A stretch of 28,166 nucleotides of DNA from Bacteroidales bacterium (GCA_017507285.1 JAFWBF010000091.1:1-28166); one strand, 5' to 3'; shown: positions 1 through 8,188, counted from the stretch's first letter. The notes: generated by a model not told the origin, from the letters alone. Program-made: numbers and translations.

Positions 1-366
1 ACCACTGTTCAAAGATTTACGGGCAGCATTGGCAGTACGTGCCGAAGCGTATGTAGCGGTTTTCATACCAAAGAAACCTGCCAAACCGGAGAACAAACCT
101 CCTGTAAGGAAAGCAAACCATACCCATCCGTTTTGCAAATCAAAGAATGCCATAATAGCAAAAAGAGCAGCCAAAATAACGAACACAATGGTTACTACTT
201 TGTACTGCTGCTTAAGGTAAGCCATGGCCCCTTTACGAACGTGGGCGGCAATTTTTTTCATCAAATCGGTTCCTTCATCTTTCGATAGCATTTGCTTGTA
301 AAACACAAACGCCATCACTAATGCTAGCACTGAAGCTGCTAAAACAAAATAAATCAAACTGTTCAT
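1..366 (-). CDS. hppA: Membrane-bound ion-translocating pyrophosphatase, N-terminal part (cut by window edge)
   Basis: The first 122 codons of a gene that runs off the left edge, so there is no stop in the window. Reading the minus strand from the ATG at 364-366 gives MNSLIYFVLAASVLALVMAF, a first membrane helix. A basic cytoplasmic stretch (KKIAAHVRKGAMAYLKQQYK) follows, then two more hydrophobic helices and the loop GMKTATYASARTANAAR. That loop is typical of membrane pyrophosphatases, which couple PPi hydrolysis to H+ or Na+ export across the inner membrane. The A/K position that decides potassium dependence and the catalytic loops lie outside the window, so ion type cannot be judged. A -7-like promoter sits about 130 nt upstream. 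The family call is quite secure; the ion is unknown. Confidence 0.85.
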   Translation of the reverse strand, partial: MNSLIYFVLAASVLALVMAFVFYKQMLSKDEGTDLMKKIAAHVRKGAMAYLKQQYKVVTIVFVILAALFAIMAFFDLQNGWVWFAFLTGGLFSGLAGFFGMKTATYASARTANAARKSLNSG

Positions 367-494
367 AAACCTAGTTTTTTGTAAGTAATATTATTAATTA
401 TTTATATATTGAGCGTATAAAAACGTATTAAGTATTAAACAATGTACTGAATATATTTATATTATCACAGTAATACATATAATCAATCGACTTG

Positions 495-502
495 CAAATT
501 TA
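495..502 (-). promoter_or_regulatory. Bacteroidetes-type -7 element upstream of hppA
   Basis: On the minus strand this reads TAAATTTG, matching TAnnTTTG. It lies about 130 nt upstream of the hppA start and just after the terminator hairpin of the preceding transcript. No clear TTTG -33 box is present at the usual spacing. Confidence 0.4.
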
Positions 503-520
503 CGTATTTTTTTTCATTTT

Positions 521-562
521 ATATAGAAAAACGCACAAAAGATTAAAATTTTGTGCGTTTTT
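521..562 (-). terminator. Rho-independent terminator after the NlpC/P60 gene, probably bidirectional
   Basis: A 14-bp perfect stem (AAAAACGCACAAAA at 527-540 and TTTTGTGCGTTTTT at 549-562) with an 8-nt loop. Ten bases past the 572 stop, the minus-strand reading ends in a T-run followed by an AT-rich tail. It separates the divIC-nlpC transcript from hppA. Confidence 0.75.
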
Positions 563-571
563 CCTTTTTGC

Positions 572-1183
572 TTACCTCCATTTTGTGTTTACATCATTGT
601 GGCGTCCTCCTTTGTAAAATCTAGTATCCCAGTATTTTTCAGTTAGTTTGCTTACAGTTACACCTTTCGACGATGAGGCATGGACAAACATATCTTCTTT
701 TAAATAAATTCCAACATGATTTATACGTCCTTTACTATTTCTGAAAAAGACCAAATCGCCCTCTATCAAATCTTTTCTATCTATAAGTTTGATATTTTGT
801 ACCATATCCATAGCTCTGCGATTTAGTTTTATGTTGTATACTTCTTGGTATATATTTATTGTAAAGCACGAGCAGTCAACTCCCTCTTTTGTACATCCTC
901 CGCCTTTGTATGGTGTTCCGTACCATTTTTCAATGGCTGAGTATAGTTTTTCATTGTCTTTGTCGCACAAGGTGATGTCTATTTTACTCTTGTTTGTTGT
1001 TTTTTTTGAGGGCTGTTTTTTTATAGGTTGGTGCGTATTGCCCGATATTTCTTCAAATATGAAATCGTCTTTTGTCTCGGTTTCAATATCATTGCTTGTC
1101 AATTCTTTGAAAAAACTGCATGAATATATGCTTGTTGCTATTAGGGCAATCACCAATAGTTTTATATAACTTTCCTTTTTCAT
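572..1183 (-). CDS. NlpC/P60 family cell-wall hydrolase, lipoprotein
   Basis: A 203-residue protein with a lipoprotein signal: hydrophobic stretch and lipobox ending at Cys22 (SIYSC). After a low-complexity linker comes the NlpC/P60 papain-like domain, about residues 75-195. The catalytic Cys is Cys104 in GVDCSCF, with His156 (NHVGIYL) and probably His168 (FVHASS) completing the site. Most relatives have DCSGF, so Cys106 replacing the usual Gly is a small oddity. Such enzymes cut gamma-D-Glu-diaminopimelate or similar peptide bonds in peptidoglycan. It starts 6 nt after the divIC-like gene, so the two probably form one transcript linked to wall remodelling at division. The family call is firm; the exact bond cut is not known. 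Confidence 0.85.
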   Translation of the reverse strand: MKKESYIKLLVIALIATSIYSCSFFKELTSNDIETETKDDFIFEEISGNTHQPIKKQPSKKTTNKSKIDITLCDKDNEKLYSAIEKWYGTPYKGGGCTKEGVDCSCFTINIYQEVYNIKLNRRAMDMVQNIKLIDRKDLIEGDLVFFRNSKGRINHVGIYLKEDMFVHASSSKGVTVSKLTEKYWDTRFYKGGRHNDVNTKWR

Positions 1184-1189
1184 GGTAGC

Positions 1190-1483
1190 TTATTTTTCGC
1201 GGTTTATTATAAATATATCTTCGTCTTTTCGTTTCATATAATAATTTTCTCGTCCATATTTCTCATATTCCGAAATGTTGTTATAAAACTTTTGTATGAG
1301 AATGCTATCCTTTTCGATACTTTCTTTAAGAAAAAGCTTTTCTGATTCAAGTTTCTGTTTTTGTTCTCGTAATGAAAAAGACATGCTTATGCTATTGTCG
1401 TCAATAAAAAAGAATAGGATAATAAACACAATTGTGCAAATGATATATTTGTTTTTGAGTATGCTAGGTATATTTTTTTTCAT
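1190..1483 (-). CDS. FtsB/DivIC-like septum formation initiator protein
   Basis: A 97-residue protein with a short cytoplasmic N-terminus, one membrane helix (about residues 11-27, IICTIVFIILFFFI), and a charged coiled coil (about residues 38-70). It ends with YGRENYYMKRKDEDIFII, the typical closing motif of the DivIC/FtsB family. These bitopic proteins form the FtsB-FtsL-FtsQ type division complex on the periplasmic side. Length and architecture fit the family. It is followed 6 nt later by the NlpC/P60 hydrolase gene. A TAACTTTG -7-like element lies upstream at 1507-1514. I leave the symbol open because FtsB and DivIC names are used interchangeably in this phylum. Confidence 0.82.
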   Translation of the reverse strand: MKKNIPSILKNKYIICTIVFIILFFFIDDNSISMSFSLREQKQKLESEKLFLKESIEKDSILIQKFYNNISEYEKYGRENYYMKRKDEDIFIINREK

Positions 1484-1506
1484 CTGAAAATGTTATTTAT
1501 TGCCTG

Positions 1507-1514
1507 CAAAGTTA
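1507..1514 (-). promoter_or_regulatory. -7 element upstream of the divIC-like gene
   Basis: The minus strand reads TAACTTTG, a match to TAnnTTTG, about 24 nt before the start codon. The -33 region is weak. Confidence 0.45.
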
Positions 1515-1612
1515 CGTTATAAAACTTAATTCCCAATATTCTTATTAGGAAATTTATCCTCATTTTGATGTGAAAAACTTTCGCTACTTGGATGCTAGCT
1601 TTGTATTGGGGT

Positions 1613-1647
1613 ATAAAAAAGGTCTTTGACCGATGTCAAAGACCTTT
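1613..1647 (-). terminator. Rho-independent terminator of the SurA/PpiD-like gene
   Basis: A perfect 13-bp stem (AAAGGTCTTTGAC at 1618-1630 and its complement at 1635-1647) with a 4-nt loop. On the minus strand it is followed by a T-run (A-run at 1615-1620). It lies 23 nt past the stop codon at 1670. Confidence 0.85.
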
Positions 1648-1669
1648 CTATTTGATTATGAAGATTAAA

Positions 1670-3787
1670 TTAGAAATATATTACTCTGTTATCTTCTATA
1701 TTGGCATTTTCCTTTAGCACTTCTATTATGTATCTAACTTTTTGTTGAGCTTCCATATCCATGCGTTGTTTGGTTATGTTGGCATCAACAGGTGTTGATG
1801 TTACGTTGTCAACTTGTATTAGATAAATTCCGTAGCTTCCTTTTATAGGTGATAATAATTTGGCACCTTTGGCTGTAGCTACCGAACCAAGAGCTTTCAT
1901 TTCGGGACCGAATTTGCCAAACGAATAACCGTTGAAGTTTATTGCCGAAACAGAATCAACAGTTGCTTGTAGCTTCGAAGCCAAAAGGTTGATGTCTTTT
2001 GTTGATTTTATAGCTTCTTCGGCTTTTGCCATAAGTACTTCGGCTTTCTTTTCAAGGCGTACTTGGTTTTCGATGTATTTGCGTACTTGATCCAATGTAG
2101 CATATCCTTTTTTTCTAATATCTTTAACTGCTGCAACGATGTACATATCATCGGCTTCGAATACTTGAGATGCTACATCTCCTGCTTTTGTATCTTCGTT
2201 GAAAGCCCATTGTACAATAGAGCGTGCACTGCTTACGCCTGGTAAACTATTGGCATTTGAAGGTGTAAAGTCGGCACTGCGAACCATCAAATTTTGTTCT
2301 TGAGCTGCCATAAGCATATTTTCGTGTGATACAACTTCACCGGCAAACTTGCTAGCTTGAGCATATACTTCGTTGGCTGTAGCATCGCTTGGAACGATAT
2401 CGCGAACTATGGTTGCTACTCTGTATTTCTTTGTAGCAGGAGTTTTTCCTGTAACTTTTACTATGTGATAACCGCCTTCGTCAGGTCTTTCGAAAACGAA
2501 TATGTTATTTGTAGGGGTCGATACTATTTCTTCGTTCAATAGTCCATATTGTCCATCAAGTGCCCAACCCATATCTCCTTGATTGTCTGTTTTTGTAGGA
2601 TCGTCAGAGAATGCCATTACAGCTTGGTTGAAATCCAAACGGCCGGCTTTCAATTCGCGTTCCAAGCTATCTGTCAATGCTTTTGCTTGTTCAGGTGTAC
2701 GATTGATTTGGCTACCCAACTTGTTGTTTAATACAACAATAACTGAAGCACGCAAGCTATCGGGACGGTTTTCTATTTTCTCTACTTTTGCCATCATCCA
2801 TTGGTTACCTACAACGTGTGGTTCAATAAATTGACCTGCTTGAGCAGTAGCTATCAATGTGTCAAATGGTTTTGGGAACGACGATACTTTAACGAATGTA
2901 GAATCATAACGTTTGTCGGCTTCCGATTCCGAATTTACGAATATTGCTATTTCGCTAGCATCTATGCTTTGGAATTCATTCCAGGTGTCGAATACTTCAT
3001 TTTTGATGTTTTCCAAATCTGTATTGCTTGGCATTATAGGGAATATTATGAAATCCAAATCGCGAGCATCATCTTGCTTGTATTCTTTTTTATGTTCTTC
3101 GTAGAATTTCTTGTAATCTTCTTCCTTTATGGTTATTTGATCGTCTGTTACAGTTTGGAAAGCCAACGATACTACGCGGGCATCGGCAGTGTGGTTTTCT
3201 ATCTCGGCCATCTTTTCTGCCATTTTGCTTGGGGTGTAGAATCCTTTTGCAATAAGCATATTATACTTTTCTTGTTGGCGAGAAGTTTTTACGTATTTTT
3301 CCAAGTTAACCCATTCAGCTTGTTGTTCGGGAGTTAATTGGTCAAAGTTATTAACGTATTGAGCAATTACTTGTGTGTTGTATACCCCCGTACTTGGGTC
3401 GGTAAACATTTGTCTTAGATAGGGGTGAATAAAATCGCCCATATACATATCGCTAAGTTCGCGTTGCGAAACTTGCAATCCTAATTGGTTGTATTCTTTT
3501 TCTGTAAGATCGGTTTCAACCAATTCACGCCAAACGTCTTCACGTATTTGATACGATTGTTCGTTTGTAATTTGTGTGGATTGTTGTTGTTGTTTTATCA
3601 GATTTTCTCTTTCGGTAATAAGATTATAGAAACGGTTATAGCTAACTTCTTTTCCATCAATAATACCAAGAGCCGGTTGTTTGGAATTTCCCTTAAATAG
3701 GTCTCCAATAATAAATGCTCCGATAGCAATACCTACAATAGCTACTGCTAAACCTGAGTGTTTTCTAATTTCTCCAATTATTGCCAT
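1670..3787 (-). CDS. SurA/PpiD-like periplasmic peptidylprolyl isomerase (foldase)
   Basis: A 705-residue protein anchored by one N-terminal membrane helix (about residues 12-30, SGLAVAIVGIAIGAFIIGDL). A SurA_N-like chaperone region follows (GIIDGKEVSYNRFYNLI onwards). A parvulin-type rotamase domain lies in roughly residues 345-455; its recognisable parts are RASVIVVLNN, DFNQAVMAFSDDPTKTDNQG, DMGWALDGQYG and GGYHIVKVTG. The C-terminal third may hold a second, degenerate parvulin-like repeat. The layout matches Bacteroidetes membrane-anchored SurA/PpiD-like foldases, which assist outer-membrane and secreted proteins. It is monocistronic, with a good promoter upstream and a strong terminator downstream. 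Family assignment is secure; the name PpiD is by architecture only. Confidence 0.85.
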   Translation of the reverse strand: MAIIGEIRKHSGLAVAIVGIAIGAFIIGDLFKGNSKQPALGIIDGKEVSYNRFYNLITERENLIKQQQQSTQITNEQSYQIREDVWRELVETDLTEKEYNQLGLQVSQRELSDMYMGDFIHPYLRQMFTDPSTGVYNTQVIAQYVNNFDQLTPEQQAEWVNLEKYVKTSRQQEKYNMLIAKGFYTPSKMAEKMAEIENHTADARVVSLAFQTVTDDQITIKEEDYKKFYEEHKKEYKQDDARDLDFIIFPIMPSNTDLENIKNEVFDTWNEFQSIDASEIAIFVNSESEADKRYDSTFVKVSSFPKPFDTLIATAQAGQFIEPHVVGNQWMMAKVEKIENRPDSLRASVIVVLNNKLGSQINRTPEQAKALTDSLERELKAGRLDFNQAVMAFSDDPTKTDNQGDMGWALDGQYGLLNEEIVSTPTNNIFVFERPDEGGYHIVKVTGKTPATKKYRVATIVRDIVPSDATANEVYAQASKFAGEVVSHENMLMAAQEQNLMVRSADFTPSNANSLPGVSSARSIVQWAFNEDTKAGDVASQVFEADDMYIVAAVKDIRKKGYATLDQVRKYIENQVRLEKKAEVLMAKAEEAIKSTKDINLLASKLQATVDSVSAINFNGYSFGKFGPEMKALGSVATAKGAKLLSPIKGSYGIYLIQVDNVTSTPVDANITKQRMDMEAQQKVRYIIEVLKENANIEDNRVIYF

Positions 3788-3822
3788 TTTCTTTCTAATA
3801 TTTTAGATATAATAATAAGGTG

Positions 3823-3852
3823 CAAAATTACAAAGAAATTTCGGTACACAAA
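3823..3852 (-). promoter_or_regulatory. Promoter of the SurA/PpiD-like gene
   Basis: The minus strand has TTTG (3849-3852) and TAATTTTG (3823-3830) separated by 18 nt, close to the Bacteroidetes -33/-7 consensus. It lies 36 nt upstream of the ATG. Confidence 0.6.
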
Positions 3853-4196
3853 AACTTTTTCTATATTTTTATTGCATGTATAGTGTATTCTAATGTAAAT
3901 CAAAATAATAATATGTCTGTTTTCTATTCATTTTTCTGCCCTTTTTCTGTTCAAAACATAGTTTTTTTTATTTCTATTTCCCAATATTTTGTTCTTATTT
4001 TACTGTTTATTGTTCTTGTTTTTTATTTATGTAACGTTTTTTTTTGTGTTGGAATATGGTATTACAAATTTGCTGTTGCCAAATTATTGAAAGCTTATTT
4101 TTCCATACTTTAGATTGCAACATAATATAGGCATATAAACGCTGTTTCACTTAAAATTCATGTCATCTGATTTATAATAGATTAAGAAACTATTGT
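3853..4196. other. T-rich spacer with no gene
   Basis: Divergent intergenic DNA between the foldase gene and the U32 gene. The plus strand is strongly T-biased, especially 3900-4110. The long reading frame here is made of Phe, Ile, Leu, Tyr and Ser from the T-runs and has no recognisable domain. I see no RNA gene. Confidence 0.6.
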
Positions 4197-4400
4197 TTTA
4201 TGGTATACTGTCAATGTTGTAAAACCCCGGTTGCGTAACGTTTATGGTATACTGTGGAGAAAGGCATGTTATACTATGTTTATATTTTGAGTTGGAGCAG
4301 GCTTCAAAATTCCCTCGTGATGTAGATGAATTTTCATCGTGATCTAGATCGAACTGCCTCGTGATGCAGATAAATTTTCCTCGTGATGTATTTTTTTGAG
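4197..4400 (+). repeat. Dispersed intergenic repeat element, copy A (two cores plus a 4 x 22-nt array)
   Basis: Two copies of TTTATGGTATACTG start at 4197 and 4241, exactly 44 nt apart, the first continuing TCAATGTTG. Further on, four units of exactly 22 nt occupy 4313-4334, 4335-4356, 4357-4378 and 4379-4400. Units 1 and 3 are nearly identical, beginning CCTCGTGATG and ending AATTTT. Unit 2 is diverged (CATCGTGATCTAGATC...), and unit 4 degenerates after CCTCGTGATGTA. The same core-plus-array arrangement recurs at 18269-18443 and 24517-24678. No open frame is associated. It sits between two divergent genes. Confidence 0.8.
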
Positions 4401-4573
4401 CTCTAAGATACCTCGATTTTTACCGTTGTTGTTGATGTATTTTTTATTTATCGGCTATTACATTTTCATCAATTTTGTTGTACATATTTATACTTTTATT
4501 GTCTTTTCTGTATTGTATGATATTGACATATAGTCTTGTAAAAATTATTCTTCTTTATTAGATTATAAAATTG

Positions 4574-4581
4574 TAACTTTG
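4574..4581 (+). promoter_or_regulatory. -7 element upstream of the U32 gene
   Basis: TAACTTTG matches TAnnTTTG, 19 nt before the ATG at 4601. The -33 region is not clear, and the predicted leader is very short. Confidence 0.5.
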
Positions 4582-4600
4582 CAAAAAAAATAACGAGAAG

Positions 4601-5845
4601 ATGAAATCAGTAGAAATAATGTCGCCGGTAGGTTCGTACGAAGCATTGCAAGCAGCTATGCAGGGTGGTGCCGATTCGGTTTATTTTGGTGTAGGTAAGT
4701 TGAATATGCGTTCCAAGTCGGCAAATAATTTCGATTTGTCGGATTTGGTGAATATAGCGTCGTTTTGCAACGAACACGGCATAAAGTCTTATCTTACCGT
4801 GAATACTGTTATTTATAATAATGAGTTGGAGGAAATGCACACCTTGGTGCGGACAGCCAAAGAGTCGGGTGTATCGGCAGTTATAGCTTCGGATATGGCT
4901 GTTATTAATTATGCCAATTCGATAGGTATGGAGGTACATATATCCACTCAGTGTAATATCTCTAACTACGAAGCTGTTAATTACTATTCCCGTTTTGCCG
5001 ACGTAATGGTTACCGCTCGTGAACTTAGCCTTGCACAGGTGGCGGAAATAACCGATTATATTGCCGAAAACAATATTCGCGGACCTAAAGGAGAATTGGT
5101 CGAGATAGAGGTGTTTGCCCACGGGGCTTTATGTATGGCTGTGTCCGGCAAATGCTATTTGAGTTTGGATAATTACAACCATTCGGCCAATCGTGGAGAG
5201 TGTCTTCAGTTGTGTCGCCGCCAGTATAAGGTTTCAGATTTGGAATCGGATATAGAGTTGGTTGTAGATAATAAATATATTATGTCGCCCAAAGACTTAT
5301 GTACTTTGCCATTCATCGACAAAGTGCTTAAGGCCGGAGTACGAGTGCTTAAGATAGAAGGTCGCGGACGTTCGGCCGAGTATGTAAAAACGGTAACACG
5401 TTGCTACAAAGAAGCCGTTAAGGCTGTGCAAGATGGAACATATACCCGGGAAAAGATTGCTGGATGGATGGAAGAGTTAAAAACTGTGTATAACCGAGGT
5501 TTTTGGGATGGATATTATTTGGGACGTACTATGGGCGAATGGACAGAGCGTTATGGTTCGCAAGCTACTCAGACCAAAGTGTATGTGGGTAAGATAACCA
5601 ACTATTTTGCCAATATCAATGTGGCGGAGATAAAGATGGAGTCGGGCGATATGGAATTGGGCGACAAGATAATGATTCTAGGTCCTACTACCGGAGTTTA
5701 CGAAGATACACTTTCGGAAATACGAGTAGACTTAAAGCCGGTACAACGAACCGAGAAAGGGGAGATGTGTTCGATTCCCACATCGGAGCTTGTGCGTCGA
5801 GGCGATAAAGTGTATAAGGTGGTTACCGTAATCGACGAGTTTTAA
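4601..5845 (+). CDS. U32 family protein, probable RNA hydroxylation enzyme (TrhP/RlhA-like)
   Basis: A 414-residue protein starting EIMSPVGSYEALQAAMQGGAD, the usual N-terminus of the U32 family. The core signature is at about residues 170-210: EVFAHGALC, SGKCYLS and ANRGECLQLCRR. Cys178, Cys185, Cys201 and a further Cys (205 or 234) are candidate iron-sulfur ligands. Although named peptidases, characterised E. coli relatives TrhP (YegQ) and RlhA modify tRNA U34 or 23S rRNA in a prephenate-dependent way, so an RNA-modifying role is more likely than proteolysis. Sequence alone does not tell me which of the two it is. The AmpG-like gene begins 22 nt downstream on the same strand and is probably co-transcribed. 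Confidence 0.85.
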   Translation: MKSVEIMSPVGSYEALQAAMQGGADSVYFGVGKLNMRSKSANNFDLSDLVNIASFCNEHGIKSYLTVNTVIYNNELEEMHTLVRTAKESGVSAVIASDMAVINYANSIGMEVHISTQCNISNYEAVNYYSRFADVMVTARELSLAQVAEITDYIAENNIRGPKGELVEIEVFAHGALCMAVSGKCYLSLDNYNHSANRGECLQLCRRQYKVSDLESDIELVVDNKYIMSPKDLCTLPFIDKVLKAGVRVLKIEGRGRSAEYVKTVTRCYKEAVKAVQDGTYTREKIAGWMEELKTVYNRGFWDGYYLGRTMGEWTERYGSQATQTKVYVGKITNYFANINVAEIKMESGDMELGDKIMILGPTTGVYEDTLSEIRVDLKPVQRTEKGEMCSIPTSELVRRGDKVYKVVTVIDEF

Positions 5846-5867
5846 AAACAAATATCTTGTAGCTATA

Positions 5868-7166
5868 ATGAGTGATAAACCCCAAAAACAACATAGCCCT
5901 ATTTCGTGGATACCATCGGTTTATTTTGCCATGGGCTTGCCTAATGTGGCACTGTCGCTTATGTCTGTAATCATGATGGTCGATTTGGGTATCGACGAGG
6001 CAAAAATAACATTTTGGGCCTCGTTGCTCGTTTTGCCCTACAGCCTTAAACCATTGTGGAGTCCGGTACTGGAAATGTATGGCAGCAAACGTTGGTTTGT
6101 GGTTGCCACCCAGTTTATTTCGGGTATATGTTTCACGCTTATAGCTTTTTGTTTGCCATTGCCGTTTTATTTTTCGTTTACCATTGCCCTCATGGCAATA
6201 ATAGGTTTTAGTGGCGCTACTCATGATATAGCCACCGATGGCATATATCTTACAACGCTGTCTAAAAAGGTTCAAGCCAAATATATAGGGTGGCAAGGTG
6301 CCTTCTTTAATTTGGCTAAGGTGATGGCCAACGGAGGTTTGGTGTGGCTGGCCGGGAAATTGATGAGGCATTTTCAAACCACCAATCCCGAAAAGGCTAC
6401 AGTTTATGCCTGGATGATTATAATGGCGGTGTTGGGCCTTATGATGATATTTCTTTCGGTGTATCACTTTTTTGTACTGCCAAAGGGAGGTTCTGCTACC
6501 AACAATCCAAAGTCGTTGGCCCAAAGTATGTCATCGTTTGCCACGGTATTTAAAGAATTTTTTACCAAGAAGCATATAATAATATATATATGTTTTATAG
6601 TTTGCTATCGCCTTACCGAAGGTTTTGCCATCAGGATGCTGCCAATTTTTCTCAAAGATTCTCGTGCTGTAGGTGGTTTGGGGCTGGATAATGAATATGT
6701 GGGACTCATTTACGGCACCTTGGGTACCTTGGCTTTCATTTTGGGCTCTATATTGGGTGGCTACTATATAGCCCATTTCGGACTCAAAAAGGTATTGTTT
6801 TCATTGGTGTGTATATTCAATATTCCCTTTGTGATATACTTGTTGTTTGCCTGTTATCAGCCCGACAATTTGGTGCTTATCGCCTCCGGTTTGGTGAGCG
6901 AATACTTCTGTTATGGTTTTGGATTTGTAGGTCTTACTTTGTTTATGATGCAGCAGGTGGCTACCGGCAGCCATGCTATGGCTCATTATGCCTTTGCTTC
7001 GGGAATAATGAATTTGGGTTTTATGTTGCCCGGCATGATAAGTGGGTGGCTGTATCAGCAAGTAGGCTTTCAGTGGTTCTTTGCAATAGCATTGCTGTTG
7101 GCTGTGCCCGTATTTGTGTTGGCAAAGAAAGTGCCTTTTGTTGCCGTTGGCAGTGGCAATGAATAG
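5868..7166 (+). CDS. MFS permease, AmpG-like (PAT family)
   Basis: A 432-residue protein with about 12 membrane helices. Features that point to the AmpG/PAT branch are the start (SWIPSVYFAMGLPNV), KPLWSPVLEMYGSKR in the helix 2-3 loop, and SGATHDIATDGIYLTTL in helix 4-5. AmpG imports GlcNAc-anhydroMurNAc peptides for wall recycling in Gram-negatives; the same family also includes acetyl-CoA and other solute carriers, so the substrate here is inferred. The two halves are joined by a cytoplasmic loop (about residues 205-230, KGGSATNNPKSLAQS). It follows the U32 gene by 22 nt and ends well before the separate promoter of the next gene. Confidence 0.8.
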   Translation: MSDKPQKQHSPISWIPSVYFAMGLPNVALSLMSVIMMVDLGIDEAKITFWASLLVLPYSLKPLWSPVLEMYGSKRWFVVATQFISGICFTLIAFCLPLPFYFSFTIALMAIIGFSGATHDIATDGIYLTTLSKKVQAKYIGWQGAFFNLAKVMANGGLVWLAGKLMRHFQTTNPEKATVYAWMIIMAVLGLMMIFLSVYHFFVLPKGGSATNNPKSLAQSMSSFATVFKEFFTKKHIIIYICFIVCYRLTEGFAIRMLPIFLKDSRAVGGLGLDNEYVGLIYGTLGTLAFILGSILGGYYIAHFGLKKVLFSLVCIFNIPFVIYLLFACYQPDNLVLIASGLVSEYFCYGFGFVGLTLFMMQQVATGSHAMAHYAFASGIMNLGFMLPGMISGWLYQQVGFQWFFAIALLLAVPVFVLAKKVPFVAVGSGNE

Positions 7167-7239
7167 CAATGTTGTCCGAAAAAGAATGTCGTTACAATCT
7201 TTTTGAAACAACATTATTTTTTAAGTCGCAATAAATTTG

Positions 7240-7247
7240 TATCTTTG
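7240..7247 (+). promoter_or_regulatory. -7 element for the BKACE gene
   Basis: TATCTTTG is an exact TAnnTTTG match. It puts transcription start near 7254 and leaves a leader of about 110 nt before the ATG at 7364. The -33 region is only T-rich. Confidence 0.55.
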
Positions 7248-7263
7248 CACCACCGTTTGTGCC

Positions 7264-7316
7264 GGCAAATTGGGTTGTTTGCCAACTTTATTGCCTAATA
7301 ATGTATGTATTAGCAA
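7264..7316 (+). promoter_or_regulatory. Structured 5' leader with two hairpins
   Basis: The first hairpin pairs GGCAAA (7264-7269) with TTTGCC (7278-7283). The second pairs TTGC plus TAATA (7291-7300, one bulged C) with TATTAGCAA (7308-7316) around a 7-nt loop. Both lie inside the predicted leader of the BKACE mRNA. There is no poly-U run after either one. It does not match a riboswitch class I know; it could be a stability or regulatory leader. Confidence 0.35.
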
Positions 7317-7363
7317 AAGGATTATAGAAAATAAATAAGAATAATAAATAAAAGAATAAAGCA

Positions 7364-8188
7364 ATGGATAAATTGATTATCACCGCTGCAATATGCGGAG
7401 CCGAAGTTACCAAGGAACAAAATCCTGCCGTTCCTTACACAGTAGAAGAAATAGTAAGAGAAGCCAAATCGACTGTGGATGCCGGTGCTGCTATCGTGCA
7501 CTTGCACGTTCGCGAAGACGATGGTACTCCTACTCAAAGCAAAGAGCGTTTCAAACAATGTATCGACGCTATCTATAAAGAATGTCCCGACGTTATCCTT
7601 ATCCCATCTACAGGTGGTGCGGTGGGAATGACTGCCGAAGAACGTTTGCAACCTACCGAACTATTTCCCGAAATGGCAACATTGGATTGCGGTACCTGCA
7701 ACTTTGGCGACGATGTGTTTGAAAACACTATGCCTATGATGCGTGCTTTTGGTAAACGCATGCTCGAAAACAATATCAAGCCTGAATACGAATGTTTTGA
7801 AATGGGACATCTAGACACTATCCTTACCATGGCAAGAAAAGGCCTTGTTCCTGCCGACCCTATGCAATTTAACTTTGTGTTGGGTGTAGCCGGCTGTACT
7901 CCTGCCACCGTCGATAACCTTTGTTGGATGGTAAAATCAATACCTGCCGGTTCTACTTGGACTGCTACCGGTATTGGCCGTCATGCTTTTACATTGGCTG
8001 CTCCTACCATTGTTATGGGTGGAAACGTTCGCGTTGGATTTGAAGATAACTTGTATTTGTCTAAAGGTGTGCTTGCACGCTCTAATGGCGAGCTGGTTGA
8101 AAAGGTGGTTCGCCTTTCTCGCGAATTGGGACGTGACATTGCCTCTTCGGCCGAAGCACGTCAGATATTGGGCCTAAAGGCCAGATAA
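7364..8188 (+). CDS. kce: 3-keto-5-aminohexanoate cleavage enzyme family (BKACE)
   Basis: A 274-residue protein of the usual BKACE length and TIM-barrel type. The zinc-site motif HLHVR places His46 and His48 where the characterised Kce has its metal ligands, and Glu227 (RVGFEDN) fits the third. Kce condenses 3-keto-5-aminohexanoate with acetyl-CoA in lysine fermentation, giving acetoacetate and 3-aminobutyryl-CoA. The family includes many related beta-keto acid cleavage enzymes with other substrates. None of the other lysine-fermentation genes (kamA, kamD/E, kdd, kal) is in the window, so the substrate stays uncertain; the symbol is by family. The gene stands alone, with its own promoter and leader upstream and a strong bidirectional terminator downstream. 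Confidence 0.75.
   Translation: MDKLIITAAICGAEVTKEQNPAVPYTVEEIVREAKSTVDAGAAIVHLHVREDDGTPTQSKERFKQCIDAIYKECPDVILIPSTGGAVGMTAEERLQPTELFPEMATLDCGTCNFGDDVFENTMPMMRAFGKRMLENNIKPEYECFEMGHLDTILTMARKGLVPADPMQFNFVLGVAGCTPATVDNLCWMVKSIPAGSTWTATGIGRHAFTLAAPTIVMGGNVRVGFEDNLYLSKGVLARSNGELVEKVVRLSRELGRDIASSAEARQILGLKAR

Noticed and set aside
3820..4113. 97-residue plus-strand frame upstream of the U32 gene
   Set aside because: The residues are mostly Phe, Ile, Leu, Tyr, Val and Ser produced by T-rich DNA. It covers the foldase promoter and has no motif.
4313..4400. Plasmid-type iterons of an integrated replicon
   Set aside because: The 22-nt length fits iterons, but there is no rep, par or mobilisation gene, and the copies lie among chromosomal housekeeping genes.
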